Assembly (NCBI RefSeq): GCF_945605565.1
Contig: NZ_OX216966.1
Coordinates: forward strand, 3,960,001-4,024,000
Direction of reading: 5' to 3'
Length of the DNA stretch: 64,000 nucleotides
Source of the DNA: Paenibacillus dendritiformis
GTDB lineage: Bacteria > Bacillota > Bacilli > Paenibacillales > Paenibacillaceae
The stretch's first letter is position 1; the number at the start of each line of letters is the position of its first letter. The translations under genes and the position numbers were made by a program. The notes beneath the pieces were generated by a model. That model worked only from the letters and a program-made list of their open reading frames with translations. It was not told the DNA's origin and did not search any database. This document shows positions 1 to 8,445 of the stretch, one piece after another.

Positions 1-249
1 AAGCGCGACGGTGATTACCGAGCCAATCCCCAAGGTTACCTCTACCTCCCGTACGCTAAGGCTAATAACTCCTAACGCGGCAAATCCTATAATGGCTGTA
101 ATCGTAGGAAGAATATGCGTCCACAGCGCTCGTTTGGCATGGCTCTTGCTCTCAGAGTCTCCGACAATCCAGACGAGAATCGGGAATAAAATCGGAGCAA
201 AGAGAACACTCCAGTAAGAAAGAGCAGATACTAATTTGTTTCCGTTCAT
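1..249 (-). CDS. DUF4870-like membrane protein, N-terminal part (runs off the left edge)
   Basis: The minus strand opens at ATG 249-247 and reads 83 codons without a stop to the window edge. A GAGGTG ribosome binding site lies just upstream. The product begins MNGNKLVSALSYWSVLFAPI and continues with a second hydrophobic stretch after a HAKRALWTH segment. A hydrophobic helix, a charged loop with a conserved His-Ala-Lys, then another helix is typical of small DUF4870/YtjA-type membrane proteins of unknown function. The C-terminus is outside the window. Family assignment rests on this pattern only. Confidence 0.6.
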   Translation of the reverse strand, partial: MNGNKLVSALSYWSVLFAPILFPILVWIVGDSESKSHAKRALWTHILPTITAIIGFAALGVISLSVREVEVTLGIGSVITVAL

Positions 250-354
250 ATCTATCACCTCAAGCAAGTTTGTCGTTGTTGTTCTATGGCTTAAATATAC
301 AGCAGAAGGTACCTGCATACTAATCGATCCAGCTTTCAAGAGGCTTATGAAATT

Positions 355-575
355 GTAAGATTGATCGCGCTAGTAACCGGGGCAAACCGGGGAATCGGCC
401 GTTGTATTGCGTGGCGTCTAGGATGGCTCGCTGGTCGCCGTGCATTGAGATGAATGCCGGAACGTGCAATATCCGGATGGACAGAAATATGCGGCAGGTC
501 TTTCCGCTTTCAACAGGTGGGGGGAGCCGGAAGATGTGGCGGATGTTGCTTCCTCTTGCTTCATCGTAGTAGGAG
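355..575 (+). pseudogene. Relic of a short-chain dehydrogenase/reductase
   Basis: One frame from 361 encodes LVTGANRGIGR, the Rossmann nucleotide-binding motif of SDR enzymes, and stops at 451-453. About 10 bases on, another frame (464 onward) encodes NRWGEPEDVADVAS, the near-C-terminal SDR signature RxGxPEDIA. The roughly 150 residues that should separate these motifs, including the catalytic Ser-Tyr-Lys, are missing. This is therefore an internally deleted, frameshifted remnant. No function is expected. Confidence 0.5.
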
Positions 576-594
576 GCTTTTTTATGAAGCCGGA

Positions 595-1722
595 TCAGGC
601 AAGCTCGTGCTGCAGCAGCTGCTTGAAGACCGGAGTCAGCTTGTCGGCCATGCGCATAAAGCCAAGATCGGTTGGATGGACGCCGTCTACCGTGCATTCA
701 AATCGGGTCTCATCGGTGCCAAGCAGTGTACTGCCGTCGTAAAAATGGAGATGCGAATCGCCTTGCTGACGAAGCTTCTCGACAGTTTCACGTTGGATCC
801 GGCCCATTTCCAGCCGCAATGTCCGCATGTCCGGCACGAAAGACTCGCTGGCGAACTCCATTTTCGAAATAACGAGGATGGGAACAACGGGATAAGCTGC
901 CCGGTAAATACGAATAAACTCCGGCAATGTCTGCTTGAGCAGGTCCGGATTGATAGCATTGGCTTCGTAATCTAGCACCAACATCGCCGGGTTGTCAATC
1001 TCGGTTATGATATGCGCCATCTCCGGCTCTCCGCAGCCACTGCCGGAAAATCCGAGATTCATAATTTCCAGAGGAATGCGGCGGCTCAATATATTCGTGT
1101 AGGCCATTCCAGGCCGGGACGCACAGGCGCCTTGCGTGATCGATGTGCCATAGATGATTACTTTTCTGTCATTGCGGTAGGGCAGCGGCGCTTCGATTGC
1201 CGCCTCAGAATCTACTCCAATCGCCAGCGCCTTCACTCCTTGGTAGAGCGGAAAGTTCAGTGTCACATGGCGCATCTCGGCAGCGGGAAAATCGTACAGC
1301 ATCGCTTCGAAATAGTCCTGGGTATGATCATATTGGCTTGTTCTGTAAAAAACTTGTTCCCCGGGCTTCCCTAAATAAAGATCAAACCCGCATTGCCCGG
1401 TGGCAGGCATATGGTATAAATCGGCCTTATTGGCCAATTGTACGCGGATGGCCAACTGACCAGAGCGGGTCTGGAAGGCAAGCTGCCCGCCTGCTGTATG
1501 GTTAGCGAGCACATCGACAACGGGAGGGATCGGATGCCGTGAATGAAGAGGAAGTCTCCGGAACAACCGCTCCTGCTCGAACCAGGAGAAGCCGCTTAAC
1601 CGAAACGGTTTTTCTTCAGGGGATAACCACTTCAACCCCCACAGCCCATTTTGTTCCACACGCATATCAGGATCAAGATCGGATCCTTTCTTATCATTCC
1701 CATCCATAGGTTGGTCAGCCAT
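595..1722 (-). CDS. SGNH/GDSL-family hydrolase (two-domain esterase-like)
   Basis: A 375-residue protein if it starts at ATG 1722, where AAGGAGG lies 12 bases upstream; an upstream in-frame ATG at 1797 has no visible site. The N-terminal third resembles the beta-sandwich domain that precedes some SGNH hydrolases. The C-terminal part carries the hydrolase blocks: YGTSITQG (block I, Ser nucleophile), NLGFSGSGCG (block II), an acidic DYEANA (block III position) and DGVHPTDLG (block V, Asp-His). Such enzymes hydrolyse acyl or acetyl esters, often on carbohydrates; the substrate cannot be told. No signal peptide is seen, so it is probably cytoplasmic. It is divergent from the flanking genes and seems monocistronic. 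Confidence 0.75.
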   Translation of the reverse strand: MADQPMDGNDKKGSDLDPDMRVEQNGLWGLKWLSPEEKPFRLSGFSWFEQERLFRRLPLHSRHPIPPVVDVLANHTAGGQLAFQTRSGQLAIRVQLANKADLYHMPATGQCGFDLYLGKPGEQVFYRTSQYDHTQDYFEAMLYDFPAAEMRHVTLNFPLYQGVKALAIGVDSEAAIEAPLPYRNDRKVIIYGTSITQGACASRPGMAYTNILSRRIPLEIMNLGFSGSGCGEPEMAHIITEIDNPAMLVLDYEANAINPDLLKQTLPEFIRIYRAAYPVVPILVISKMEFASESFVPDMRTLRLEMGRIQRETVEKLRQQGDSHLHFYDGSTLLGTDETRFECTVDGVHPTDLGFMRMADKLTPVFKQLLQHELA

Positions 1723-1916
1723 GATGAAGATAAGCCTCCTTGAACAGTAGTGTGGTTTCTCTTCGATATTACCATAATATTTCTGGAGTGCATTCATTCA
1801 CTTGTCTCGTCATAATTTCGTAACCGCAAAGATGATTTCACGTATAAAGTCTTAACCCCGATCCGACGATTGGCCGGGGCACGAATGAATTCATACGAGA
1901 AGCTGAGGGACATCCT

Positions 1917-4301
1917 ATGAATTACGAACGTACAGATCAAGCCGATAGAGGGTACCGGATGGCTGAGCAGAAGGCAGCACACTATTTTGCATCCCTTTCT
2001 GCGCAGGTCAGGGACAAAACTTATGTGCCTGCACTGACAGAAGATTTTGAGCTATGGAAAAAGGACCATATTCATACTTCATCATGGCTATCCTTGTTGT
2101 CGCGCAGCAAGAGAAAACCTGATTCTTCGGATTATTATAAATATATACAATGGCTGAATTCTACCGGAAAATTGGATGCTTACTTGGATCGAAGCGTTTC
2201 CTATATTTACATGAGGGATCTGGGCAAAGCTCTGGATTCAACTGACACACAGACCCGAATTCAGCGTGTCGTGGGGGACGTCAAAAATTACTTCCTTCAG
2301 TCTACCGCGACAAAGGGGGGAGAACTGACCGAATATATGAGTGTCGCCGGAGCATATCGATGGGCGCAGAAGGAGGGGGTAGAAGACGCCACGATATGGG
2401 TGATCAACAAACTGAGGAGCGTATCCGCTCATATTCCGGAAGGAATGAATGCGGAGCAAGCCCAGCGCAAGCTGATCAAAATCATTGTCGGGGTTGTTCT
2501 CCATGTCATTGAAGAGATGGATGACGACCTATTGCCTGCGGAACGCGCCTGTAGACTGGATGAAGCCATCAGGCTAGGCTATTCCTATGGGCTGACCTAT
2601 CCTTTTATTGACGACTTGCTCGATTCTCAAGTGTTGAACACGCAAGAGAAAGAACAATATTCCCGGATGATACGTTCCGCGATCATCACGGGAGCGGTGC
2701 CGGAATGGGGAGAGTGGGGCGGTAATAACAAGGAATTGCTCCATTTCATCCACTCGGAGCTCCGGGATGCCTTTAAGTATATTAAAAGATATCAGCGGCC
2801 GGAGACAGAGAAAACATTTTTCGAGCAGTCCTATGTGTTTTTTCATTCCCAGGATATGGACCGTGCCAAGGAGCTCTCGAATCCGAATTACAGCAATGAA
2901 GAGCTGTATGTGCCCATCATTCTGAAATCCTCTTCTTCCCGATTGATCGTCCGCTCGGTCATTCGCGCGCCCGTGGATGAAGGCTTTAATCATCGCACCT
3001 TCTGTTATGGCATCTACAACCAGTTGGCCGATGATTTTGCGGACATGTTCGACGATATGAGAGACGGTGCCGTAACACCCTATACCTATTATTTAACATA
3101 CCACGGTCAGCGCAAGGATTTGATCAATCCCTTTGAATTATACTGGGCGGTCATCGCCCATTTGATCCATAACGTGTATCGCTCCGATGCCAAGACCCGT
3201 GAGGTAATCCTGGATCGTGCCATCAACGGTCTAAAACGTTGTAAACAGCGCGTCGGAATTGAAAAATATAACGAAATTATGGCTATCTTCGCCTCCGGAA
3301 TTCCGGAATTCAATCGTCTCATCCAACATCTGGTTCGCAAAGCGGATGATGTCGATTTCCTCGATAAACTGCTTCGGGACCATATGGTGACCGTTCTGAA
3401 AAATGAACGAAAAGAAAAGGAACAGTTTTTCGATACAATCAAAACGGTTCGCGACCAGATTAACGAGCTGTTGCCGATTCCGAAGCATCACGGAATTCCG
3501 GCGATGAAGGAAACGCTTATTGATGCCGCCAATTACAGTCTCGAAGGGGACGGCAAGCGCTTGAGACCGATGCTGGCCTGGGTCATGGGCATACAGGAAT
3601 ATGGCTTGAATGCTTCAGCGATTGTGCCGCTGCTGCGCTCATTGGAGTATATGCATACCGCCTCCTTGATCTTCGATGATCTGCCGTCTCAGGATAATGC
3701 GTCTACGCGTAGAGGACGGCCGACCCTGCATCAGGCACATAACAGCGCCACTGCCGAATTAACCGGCCTGTTCCTGATTCAGAAGGCGATTGAAGAACAA
3801 GCATCCCTTAATGGGTTCGATGCGAGCACCGTGCTTGCCTTGATGCGATATTCGTCCCAAAAGGCAGCAGATATTTGCATGGGTCAGGCGATGGATTTGC
3901 AGTCCAAAGGCAAAGCATTGACACTGGAGCAAATGAACATGATATGTTTTTACAAAACCGGAATTGCATTTGAGGCTTGTCTCGTCATGCCTGCCATTCT
4001 CGCCCAGGTGACCGAAACGGAAATGGCGGCTTTGCAAACATTCGCCTATCATGCGGGCATTGCCTTTCAGATTAAGGATGATTTGCTTGATTATGAAGGA
4101 GATCAGCATGTGCTCGGCAAACCCGTCGGCAAGGATGCGGAAAACAACACTTCGACTTTTGTAACCATCCTCGGTGATGAAGGCGCCAGAAGAGAGATGT
4201 GGGAACACTACTGTCTCGCCAGCGAAGCGTTGAGAGCAGTGCCCCGCAATACTTCTTTTCTGAAGCATTTATTGAATTATTTGGTGAACCGGGACCGTTA
4301 A
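1917..4301 (+). CDS. Two-headed isoprenoid enzyme: terpene-synthase-like N half fused to a polyprenyl diphosphate synthase
   Basis: A 794-residue protein; GAGGGA sits 6 bases before ATG 1917. Residues about 515-794 are a typical trans-prenyl diphosphate synthase: GDGKRLRP at 544-551, first Asp-rich motif DDLPSQD at 587-593, GRPTLHQ after it, second Asp-rich motif DDLLDYEGD at 721-729. Residues 1-500 are all-helical in appearance with two further Asp-rich stretches, IDDLLDS near 231 and ADDFADMFDDMRDG near 371-384, as in class I terpenoid synthases. I infer that the C half makes a prenyl diphosphate from IPP and an allylic primer and the N half converts it, the same order as fungal bifunctional terpene synthases. 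This is inference: the N half could instead be an inactive copy. A strong terminator follows, and an HpaB-type monooxygenase gene lies 325 bases downstream. Confidence 0.7.
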   Translation: MNYERTDQADRGYRMAEQKAAHYFASLSAQVRDKTYVPALTEDFELWKKDHIHTSSWLSLLSRSKRKPDSSDYYKYIQWLNSTGKLDAYLDRSVSYIYMRDLGKALDSTDTQTRIQRVVGDVKNYFLQSTATKGGELTEYMSVAGAYRWAQKEGVEDATIWVINKLRSVSAHIPEGMNAEQAQRKLIKIIVGVVLHVIEEMDDDLLPAERACRLDEAIRLGYSYGLTYPFIDDLLDSQVLNTQEKEQYSRMIRSAIITGAVPEWGEWGGNNKELLHFIHSELRDAFKYIKRYQRPETEKTFFEQSYVFFHSQDMDRAKELSNPNYSNEELYVPIILKSSSSRLIVRSVIRAPVDEGFNHRTFCYGIYNQLADDFADMFDDMRDGAVTPYTYYLTYHGQRKDLINPFELYWAVIAHLIHNVYRSDAKTREVILDRAINGLKRCKQRVGIEKYNEIMAIFASGIPEFNRLIQHLVRKADDVDFLDKLLRDHMVTVLKNERKEKEQFFDTIKTVRDQINELLPIPKHHGIPAMKETLIDAANYSLEGDGKRLRPMLAWVMGIQEYGLNASAIVPLLRSLEYMHTASLIFDDLPSQDNASTRRGRPTLHQAHNSATAELTGLFLIQKAIEEQASLNGFDASTVLALMRYSSQKAADICMGQAMDLQSKGKALTLEQMNMICFYKTGIAFEACLVMPAILAQVTETEMAALQTFAYHAGIAFQIKDDLLDYEGDQHVLGKPVGKDAENNTSTFVTILGDEGARREMWEHYCLASEALRAVPRNTSFLKHLLNYLVNRDR

Positions 4302-4308
4302 TAGCAGT

Positions 4309-4345
4309 AAGCAGCTCTTTTGCAAAAGCAAGAGCTGCTTTTTCT
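4309..4345 (+). terminator. Rho-independent terminator after the prenyl synthase gene
   Basis: An 11-bp perfect stem AAGCAGCTCTT / AAGAGCTGCTT with a 10-base loop, followed by a T-rich run. It begins 8 bases after the stop codon, so the downstream monooxygenase probably has its own promoter. Confidence 0.85.
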
Positions 4346-4516
4346 CGTTTCAATCAGGCGCTTGCGGGCTCTCGAGATGCATTCTCCGGCATTCCTTGAA
4401 TGTATGTAAGCACAAAGAGCCCCCTCGTCAAAAAGAGAGAGCCTGCAACGCTGCATCGCGTTCGTCCTTTCACTATGCGATGTTTATCATTATTTCACCA
4501 CGCAGGAGAAAGGGTT

Positions 4517-4666
4517 ATGAAAAGGGTAAAGCTAAAGCCAGATTCTTGGCGCGCAGAGGGATATTCGTTCATTCCAAGCTGTCCTGGAACGAATAATGTA
4601 TCTAAAGAGACGAGGAGGCGATCTGAATGCCGGTCAAAAACGGGAGCGAGTATATCGAGCGGATAA
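4517..4666 (+). CDS. Possible small protein (49 aa) overlapping the start of the HpaB gene
   Basis: ATG 4517 is preceded by AGGAG with a 9-base gap and starts MKRVKLKPDSWRAEG. The frame overlaps the first 40 bases of the monooxygenase gene in a different phase. I recognise no family. It lies between a prenyl synthase and a monooxygenase and contains one Trp, so a modified small peptide is conceivable, but nothing in the sequence proves translation. It may equally be a chance frame in the leader of the next gene. Confidence 0.25.
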   Translation: MKRVKLKPDSWRAEGYSFIPSCPGTNNVSKETRRRSECRSKTGASISSG

Positions 4667-6078
4667 ACAATAATTCCCCGGACGTCTGGATCGCGGGAGA
4701 GCAGGTGCAGGGAGCTATTTCGGAACATAAAGCTTTCAAAGGACTTATGGCTACACAAGCTTCCATGTACGATATGCAGCATGCCAAAAAATCGCAAGCA
4801 ACCATGGTATATTCTTCGCCCTTGACAGGCGATCCGGTCGGATTGTCCTTCAAGCAACCGAAAACAAAGAAGGATCTTGCGCTGCGCAGACAGATGATGC
4901 AGGCCTGGGCAAGCATTCATCACGGCTTCCTGGGACGTTCTCCTGATTATATGAACACCGCCATTATGGCTTTCTCCGCTGCGGCTGGGGTACTTGAGGA
5001 GCAATATCCAGAGTATGCAGCCAACTTGAAACGGTATTACGAAGATTGCCGGGAAAACGATATTACGCTTTCTCACGTGTTCATTCAGCCGAAGGCGGGA
5101 CGAGTGTCCACTTTTCTTCGGACATTCGAAGAACCGGAGGCGGCTCGAATCATCGACAAAAATAAAGACGGTCTCGTGATTCGCGGAGCCTTTCTGTTAG
5201 ATACACAAGGAGCAACTTCGGATGAGATTTTGGTATATCCCACTCCTTTCTCTTTATCAGGGGCGGAGGAAAGTCCCTATTCCTTCGCCTTTGCTGTTCC
5301 GAGCAGCCTGGAAGGCGTCAGCTTTATCTGCCGGGAAAGCTTTGTAGGCGGAGAATCCACTTACAATTATCCGTTAAGCTCCCGGTTTGAAGAAATGGAT
5401 ACGCTCGTCATTTTCGATGATGCTACCGTTCCATGGGACCGTGTCTTTGTATGCGGGGATGAGAAAATGGCGTACCGTTTATTGGATGAAAGTCATTTTC
5501 ATACCTATGCCGGCACGCAGATCCTATGCAAAAACATTGCCAAAACGGAGTTTCTGTTAGGAACCATTGAAATGCTGGTTAAGGCCGCCGGATTGGAGAG
5601 TCATGGCCATATCATCGATAAGGTGACAGAGGTGATCGTAGCCGTTGAGACGCTCAAGGCATTTCAGCTTGCCGCCGAGAAAGGGGCTTCTCCCGATCGA
5701 TGGGGCAATATGCTTCCCGCCCGGAAACCGCTGCTTGCTGCGAATGTATATTTTCAACAGGTCTATCCGCGAATGATTGAAATCATTCAACTGATTGGCG
5801 CCAGCAATCTGATTATGATTCCGGATGAAAAGGATTTTGATGCGGTTATGAGCGATCAATTGAACCGATACATGAAGGGCATCGATCTGGATGCCAAAAA
5901 AAGTGTTCAGTTAGCCAGATTGGCATGGGAGCTAAGCGTCAGTACATTTGGCGGCAGGCAGACCGTCTACGAGCGTTTCTTCTTTGGAAATGCTTCTGTG
6001 GTGAACAATCGGCTGTACACGGATTACCAAGGGGTCAGGGATAAATATAGAGACAGAGTCAAAGACTTTTTGTCATAG
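4627..6078 (+). CDS. 4-hydroxyphenylacetate 3-monooxygenase-type flavin hydroxylase (HpaB family)
   Basis: A 483-residue protein starting at ATG 4627 behind GAGGAGG. Length and sequence (LTGDPVGLSF near the N-terminus, FIQPKAGR, FDDATVPWDRVF in the middle, a long C-terminal helical part with ARLAWELSVSTFGGRQ) match the large FADH2-dependent component of 4-hydroxyphenylacetate 3-hydroxylase and relatives such as Bacillus YoaI. The family ortho-hydroxylates phenols with O2, using FADH2 from a separate reductase. No reductase gene is adjacent, so a general flavin reductase would have to serve. Neighbourhood with the isoprenoid enzyme upstream suggests a tailoring oxygenase, which is inference. 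Confidence 0.85.
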   Translation: MPVKNGSEYIERINNNSPDVWIAGEQVQGAISEHKAFKGLMATQASMYDMQHAKKSQATMVYSSPLTGDPVGLSFKQPKTKKDLALRRQMMQAWASIHHGFLGRSPDYMNTAIMAFSAAAGVLEEQYPEYAANLKRYYEDCRENDITLSHVFIQPKAGRVSTFLRTFEEPEAARIIDKNKDGLVIRGAFLLDTQGATSDEILVYPTPFSLSGAEESPYSFAFAVPSSLEGVSFICRESFVGGESTYNYPLSSRFEEMDTLVIFDDATVPWDRVFVCGDEKMAYRLLDESHFHTYAGTQILCKNIAKTEFLLGTIEMLVKAAGLESHGHIIDKVTEVIVAVETLKAFQLAAEKGASPDRWGNMLPARKPLLAANVYFQQVYPRMIEIIQLIGASNLIMIPDEKDFDAVMSDQLNRYMKGIDLDAKKSVQLARLAWELSVSTFGGRQTVYERFFFGNASVVNNRLYTDYQGVRDKYRDRVKDFLS

Positions 6079-6253
6079 CTTTCCATCCCAATTCTTTACC
6101 TAAAGGTCCGTACGAAGGTCCAACAATTTTACTCTAACCATGAAAAAGAACAGGCAGTCGATAGATCGCTACGTAGAAGCGCCTATCCGTACCTGTTCCT
6201 GCTATAAATCGCTCCTTATACAACATTCTTACTTCTTTATATCGTTGTCAAAC

Positions 6254-7228
6254 CTAGCAGCCAAGATTGCTGCCCGTAGGGACGCCAAGCAAATTGGCGA
6301 AAATCGTGTAAAAGTTAATTCGATTCGTCACGGCAGCAGGGTTAGCCCCATTACATTCCTTCACGCCGTTGATGGACCGAATCGTCTCGCCGAAGCCTGA
6401 ACCATTGACCATTGCGTTATGCGGGGTCATCGTCCCTGCTCCGTTCTGCGTGTTCCAGAACCACAAAGCTGTTTTCCAGGCTACGGAAGAATCCTGTGCG
6501 ACCAAGTCCGGATTGGTTAGAAGGGGGAGTCCTAAAGCAGCGCCGGCAGCGCCATAATTAAAGTTCCAGCTTAATTGGAGCGGTCCTCGCCCGTAGTACT
6601 GCTTGCCTGGAGCGCATGGGTACAGCACACTCGAATTATCGCAATAAAACGGATAGTTGGCTGTATCTAACTCAACGATGTATCGTAAATGTCCCGATTC
6701 TTGGGCAACGTTTCCTAGAAAAGCGGCGGCTTCTTGTTTTTTGATCGTGTCGGTTCCCGTATTGGCGAATGCGGGGTAGGCGGAGAGGGCGGATACGAAA
6801 CCGGAGTAGGTATAAAATGGATTGCGGTCAGGGAACATTTGGTTGAACTGCGCTTCGGTAACGACGAATCCGCCGCCGGTACCGCCGCCCGTTGGGGTGC
6901 ATGTTTTGCTGGCGCTTTGTGGTGAAGTCGTCACCGGACTGGTAGTGTCATTCTGGGCGGCAACGGTATACGTATACGTTGTTCCGTTGGTCAATCCCGT
7001 ATCAGACGAGGACAAAGCATTTGTCCATCGATACCAGCTGCCGTTGCGATAGATATCATAACCGGTTGCACCGGGAATGGCGTTCCAGCTTAAGGTGCAG
7101 GTTGCATTGGACGCACTGATATTTAGGGTAGGGGTGGATAAAGCTCCGAATGCGGTAAACGGAAAGATAAGAACGGTTCCTAGCATAATGACAAGCATGA
7201 CGATTGGTTTGAGAATACTTCTTTTCAT
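6254..7228 (-). CDS. Secreted chitinase, fibronectin type III plus GH19 catalytic domain
   Basis: A 324-residue precursor; AAGGAGG lies 6 bases before ATG 7228. Residues 1-29 form a signal peptide ending near TAFG|AL. Residues about 31-110 are a fibronectin type III module (TLSWNAIPGATGYDIYRNG, then TYTYTVAAQN), followed by a Gly-rich linker (113-120). Residues about 121-324 are a GH19 domain with QESGHL (Glu177) and VELD (Glu186) as likely catalytic acids and the conserved YYGRGPLQLSWNFNYG segment. GH19 enzymes cleave chitin by inversion. There is no separate chitin-binding module. With the GH18 chitinase at 14.6-18.5 kb it makes a second, mechanistically different chitin hydrolase in this window. 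Confidence 0.9.
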   Translation of the reverse strand: MKRSILKPIVMLVIMLGTVLIFPFTAFGALSTPTLNISASNATCTLSWNAIPGATGYDIYRNGSWYRWTNALSSSDTGLTNGTTYTYTVAAQNDTTSPVTTSPQSASKTCTPTGGGTGGGFVVTEAQFNQMFPDRNPFYTYSGFVSALSAYPAFANTGTDTIKKQEAAAFLGNVAQESGHLRYIVELDTANYPFYCDNSSVLYPCAPGKQYYGRGPLQLSWNFNYGAAGAALGLPLLTNPDLVAQDSSVAWKTALWFWNTQNGAGTMTPHNAMVNGSGFGETIRSINGVKECNGANPAAVTNRINFYTIFANLLGVPTGSNLGC

Positions 7229-7372
7229 AGCAGACCTCCTTAATATGCGAAGCGCATGTCACCAACACTTCAGTGAATTGGAAATCGTCTATTGCGAATA
7301 CAAACCTCACACATTCATACTCCATCACTCCTAACTTGATTAACCCGAGCTTCAATCGAAAAAATGAAAAAG

Positions 7373-7431
7373 GCCCCAATTTCTTAGAGTAATCGTGTTT
7401 CTTTGGAACAAAATTACCTAAGAAAAGGGGC
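7373..7431. repeat. Imperfect inverted repeat, hairpin upstream of the chitinase gene
   Basis: GCCCCAATTTCTTAG at 7373-7387 pairs with CTAAGAAAAGGGGC at 7418-7431 across a 30-base loop. It lies in the divergent region between the GH19 gene and the racemase gene. It could be a terminator-like hairpin or a small remnant of a mobile element; neither is proven. Confidence 0.5.
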
Positions 7432-7597
7432 ATCTTCGAGGTAAATATTAGCATATTCATCAAAAAAATCAAGAATGATTTTCGGACATCGAGATGTTTT
7501 GTGTGCTGAATGAATTTGGCGGTTATCGGGGCTTTCTTCCTTTTACGTGATGATGGTATGATATTCCTATATCTTATTGGAAGGAAGCGGGATTCTA

Positions 7598-8290
7598 TTG
7601 AAAACGATTGGACTTATAGGCGGAATGAGTTGGGAATCAACAGCTGAGTACTATAAAATTGTTAACGAAGAAGTTAAACATAGATTGGGAGGATTGCACT
7701 CCGCAAAATGTCTATTATACAGCGTTGATTTTGAAGAAATTGAACGTTATCAGGCAGAAGATAGGTGGGCAGAGGCTGGTTCACTATTAGGCGACGCTGC
7801 CCACTCATTAGAAAGAGCAGGAGCAGACTTTATCGTTATTTGTACAAATACAATGCATAAAGTAATGGAATATATTGAAGAAAAAATAGACATACCTACT
7901 TTACATATCGCTGATGCAACGGCAAATCAAATTAATAAATCAAATATCGGAACGATTGGGCTGTTAGGTACGAAATATACAATGGAACAAAATTTTTATA
8001 AATCACGATTGGAGTCAAACGGGATCAAGGTTTTAACACCCAATCCTTTAGAACGAGAAATGGTTAATAAGGTCATATATGAAGAGTTATGTGTAGGCAA
8101 CATTCAGCAATCATCAAGAGAATATTATAGACAAGTCATCAAAAACTTGGTTGATGCTGGGGCAGAAGGAATCGTTCTCGGTTGTACGGAAATTGGTTTA
8201 TTGGTAAAACCAGAAGATTCAGAAGTGCCATTATTTGATACGACTGTGATACACGCTGTTGAATCCGTTAATCTGGCATTAGAATCATAA
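7598..8290 (+). CDS. Aspartate/glutamate racemase family protein
   Basis: The family-typical N-terminus (K)TIGLIGGMSWESTAEYY places the start at TTG 7598, with GGAAGGAAG about 10 bases upstream; 230 residues. The two catalytic Cys motifs are present: VICTNTMHK and VLGCTEIGLL. The family interconverts L and D amino acids (Asp or Glu) without PLP by a two-base mechanism. The gene is clearly more AT-rich than its neighbours, which suggests transfer from a lower-GC Firmicute. It has its own terminator at 8302-8333 and seems to be a single-gene unit. Confidence 0.85.
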   Translation: MKTIGLIGGMSWESTAEYYKIVNEEVKHRLGGLHSAKCLLYSVDFEEIERYQAEDRWAEAGSLLGDAAHSLERAGADFIVICTNTMHKVMEYIEEKIDIPTLHIADATANQINKSNIGTIGLLGTKYTMEQNFYKSRLESNGIKVLTPNPLEREMVNKVIYEELCVGNIQQSSREYYRQVIKNLVDAGAEGIVLGCTEIGLLVKPEDSEVPLFDTTVIHAVESVNLALES

Positions 8291-8301
8291 TTCGGACAAA
8301 T

Positions 8302-8333
8302 AGCTGTCCTGCACCGTTGCAGGACAGCTTTTC
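8302..8333 (+). terminator. Terminator after the racemase gene
   Basis: A 12-bp stem AGCTGTCCTGCA / TGCAGGACAGCT with a 4-base loop, then TTTTCC. It is 11 bases past the racemase stop codon. Confidence 0.85.
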
Positions 8334-8445
8334 CTATGCTTGGTTCCGATGCATAAAACGGGCTCGGTCTATTTTACGCTTACTTTTAGGCTCGATAACG
8401 TTTATAATAAATCAAGCACAAAGTATATAAGAAAAGGTGTCATGG

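Noticed and set aside
4072..4353. Minus-strand frame overlapping the prenyl synthase 3' end and its terminator
   Set aside because: Antisense shadow; no RBS or family match.
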